From Algoriphagus limi (GTDB lineage Bacteria; Bacteroidota; Bacteroidia; Cytophagales; Cyclobacteriaceae), in assembly GCF_024919275.1 (NCBI RefSeq), contig NZ_JANWGH010000003.1, forward strand, positions 719,677-783,676: a stretch of 64,000 nt of DNA. The letters are read 5' to 3'. Both the position numbers and the translations under genes were made by a program. Positions 63,936-64,000 of this stretch are shown here, in pieces. The notes beneath the pieces were generated by a model. That model had not been told where the DNA came from. It ran no database searches and saw nothing but the letters and a program-made list of their open reading frames with translations. Position 1 is the stretch's first letter, and each line of letters starts with the position of its first letter.

Positions 63936-64000
63936 CTACCGCTCTACCTCTTTCAAATTCTCGATTTTCTTGTTTCTCAAGAATCCATTGATGTCTTCGA
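63936..64000 (-). CDS. 3' end of a minus-strand gene (partial)
   Basis: Reading the minus strand from the window edge gives an open frame EDINGFLRNKKIENLKEVER followed by a TAG stop at 63938-63936. The composition looks coding, and the gene would converge on the NIPSNAP gene. The rest lies outside the window and the family cannot be told. Confidence 0.45.
   Translation of the reverse strand, partial: EDINGFLRNKKIENLKEVER

Noticed and set aside
1-64000. CRISPR arrays, insertion sequences, phage genes, attachment sites, toxin-antitoxin or defence systems
   Set aside because: None seen: no regularly spaced repeats, transposase motifs or terminal inverted repeats were recognised in the window.

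Overview
The window reads as a chromosome segment of a Bacteroidota bacterium, most likely order Cytophagales (an Algoriphagus/Cyclobacteriaceae-like genome; this is inference from gene content and not a database match). The evidence is recurrent TAnnTTTG promoter elements, few purine-rich ribosome binding sites, phylum-typical families (DUF2723 mannosyltransferase-like protein, GWxTD protein, WbqC, DUF3341) and an Alternative Complex III operon beside an aa3 oxidase. It is a housekeeping region. I saw no insertion sequence, phage, CRISPR array, toxin-antitoxin or defence gene.

Layout. 1-9984: recQ (cut by the left edge), kdsD and manC (sugar precursors for the cell envelope), rlmB with an exported GWxTD protein, a methyltransferase and a large DUF2723 membrane protein. 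10077-14598: a sulfur module of thioredoxin, a metallo-beta-lactamase/double-rhodanese protein, an outer-membrane protein and two half-size YeeE/YedE-type transporters. Crp/Fnr-like palindromes lie before three of its genes; this is the most interesting regulatory signal in the window. 14804-18613: tRNA-Ser, a YihY membrane protein, a thioesterase, mltG, a NUDIX hydrolase and a YciO/Sua5 protein. 18626-28332: WbqC, clpC, a PolX-like protein whose polymerase site looks dead, an EVE protein translationally coupled to an unknown exported protein, pyrR-pyrB and a small beta-barrel. 28429-33622: an ABC exporter pair, cystathionine beta-synthase, a membrane protein and plsC. 33815-35884: rpsA with a long leader, and tRNA-Cys.

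36297-52737 is a respiratory supercluster read in one direction: actA-actF (quinol:cytochrome c oxidoreductase), coxB, coxA, heme A assembly genes ctaA and ctaB, two subunit III genes, a subunit IV-like gene, and then, after a terminator, an SCO copper chaperone, a DUF420 protein and a tiny CxxC protein. Together they encode the path from menaquinol to oxygen plus cofactor assembly. ActA is unusual in carrying six heme c motifs in one chain.

52793-64000: a very large multi-membrane-segment histidine kinase with no adjacent response regulator, a 1152-residue outer-membrane protein that looks distantly SprA-like, an SDR reductase, a large-form ispG, a one-helix membrane protein, a double-NIPSNAP exported protein, and the 3' end of a minus-strand gene at the right edge. 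All functional calls rest on motifs read by eye; no searches were run.
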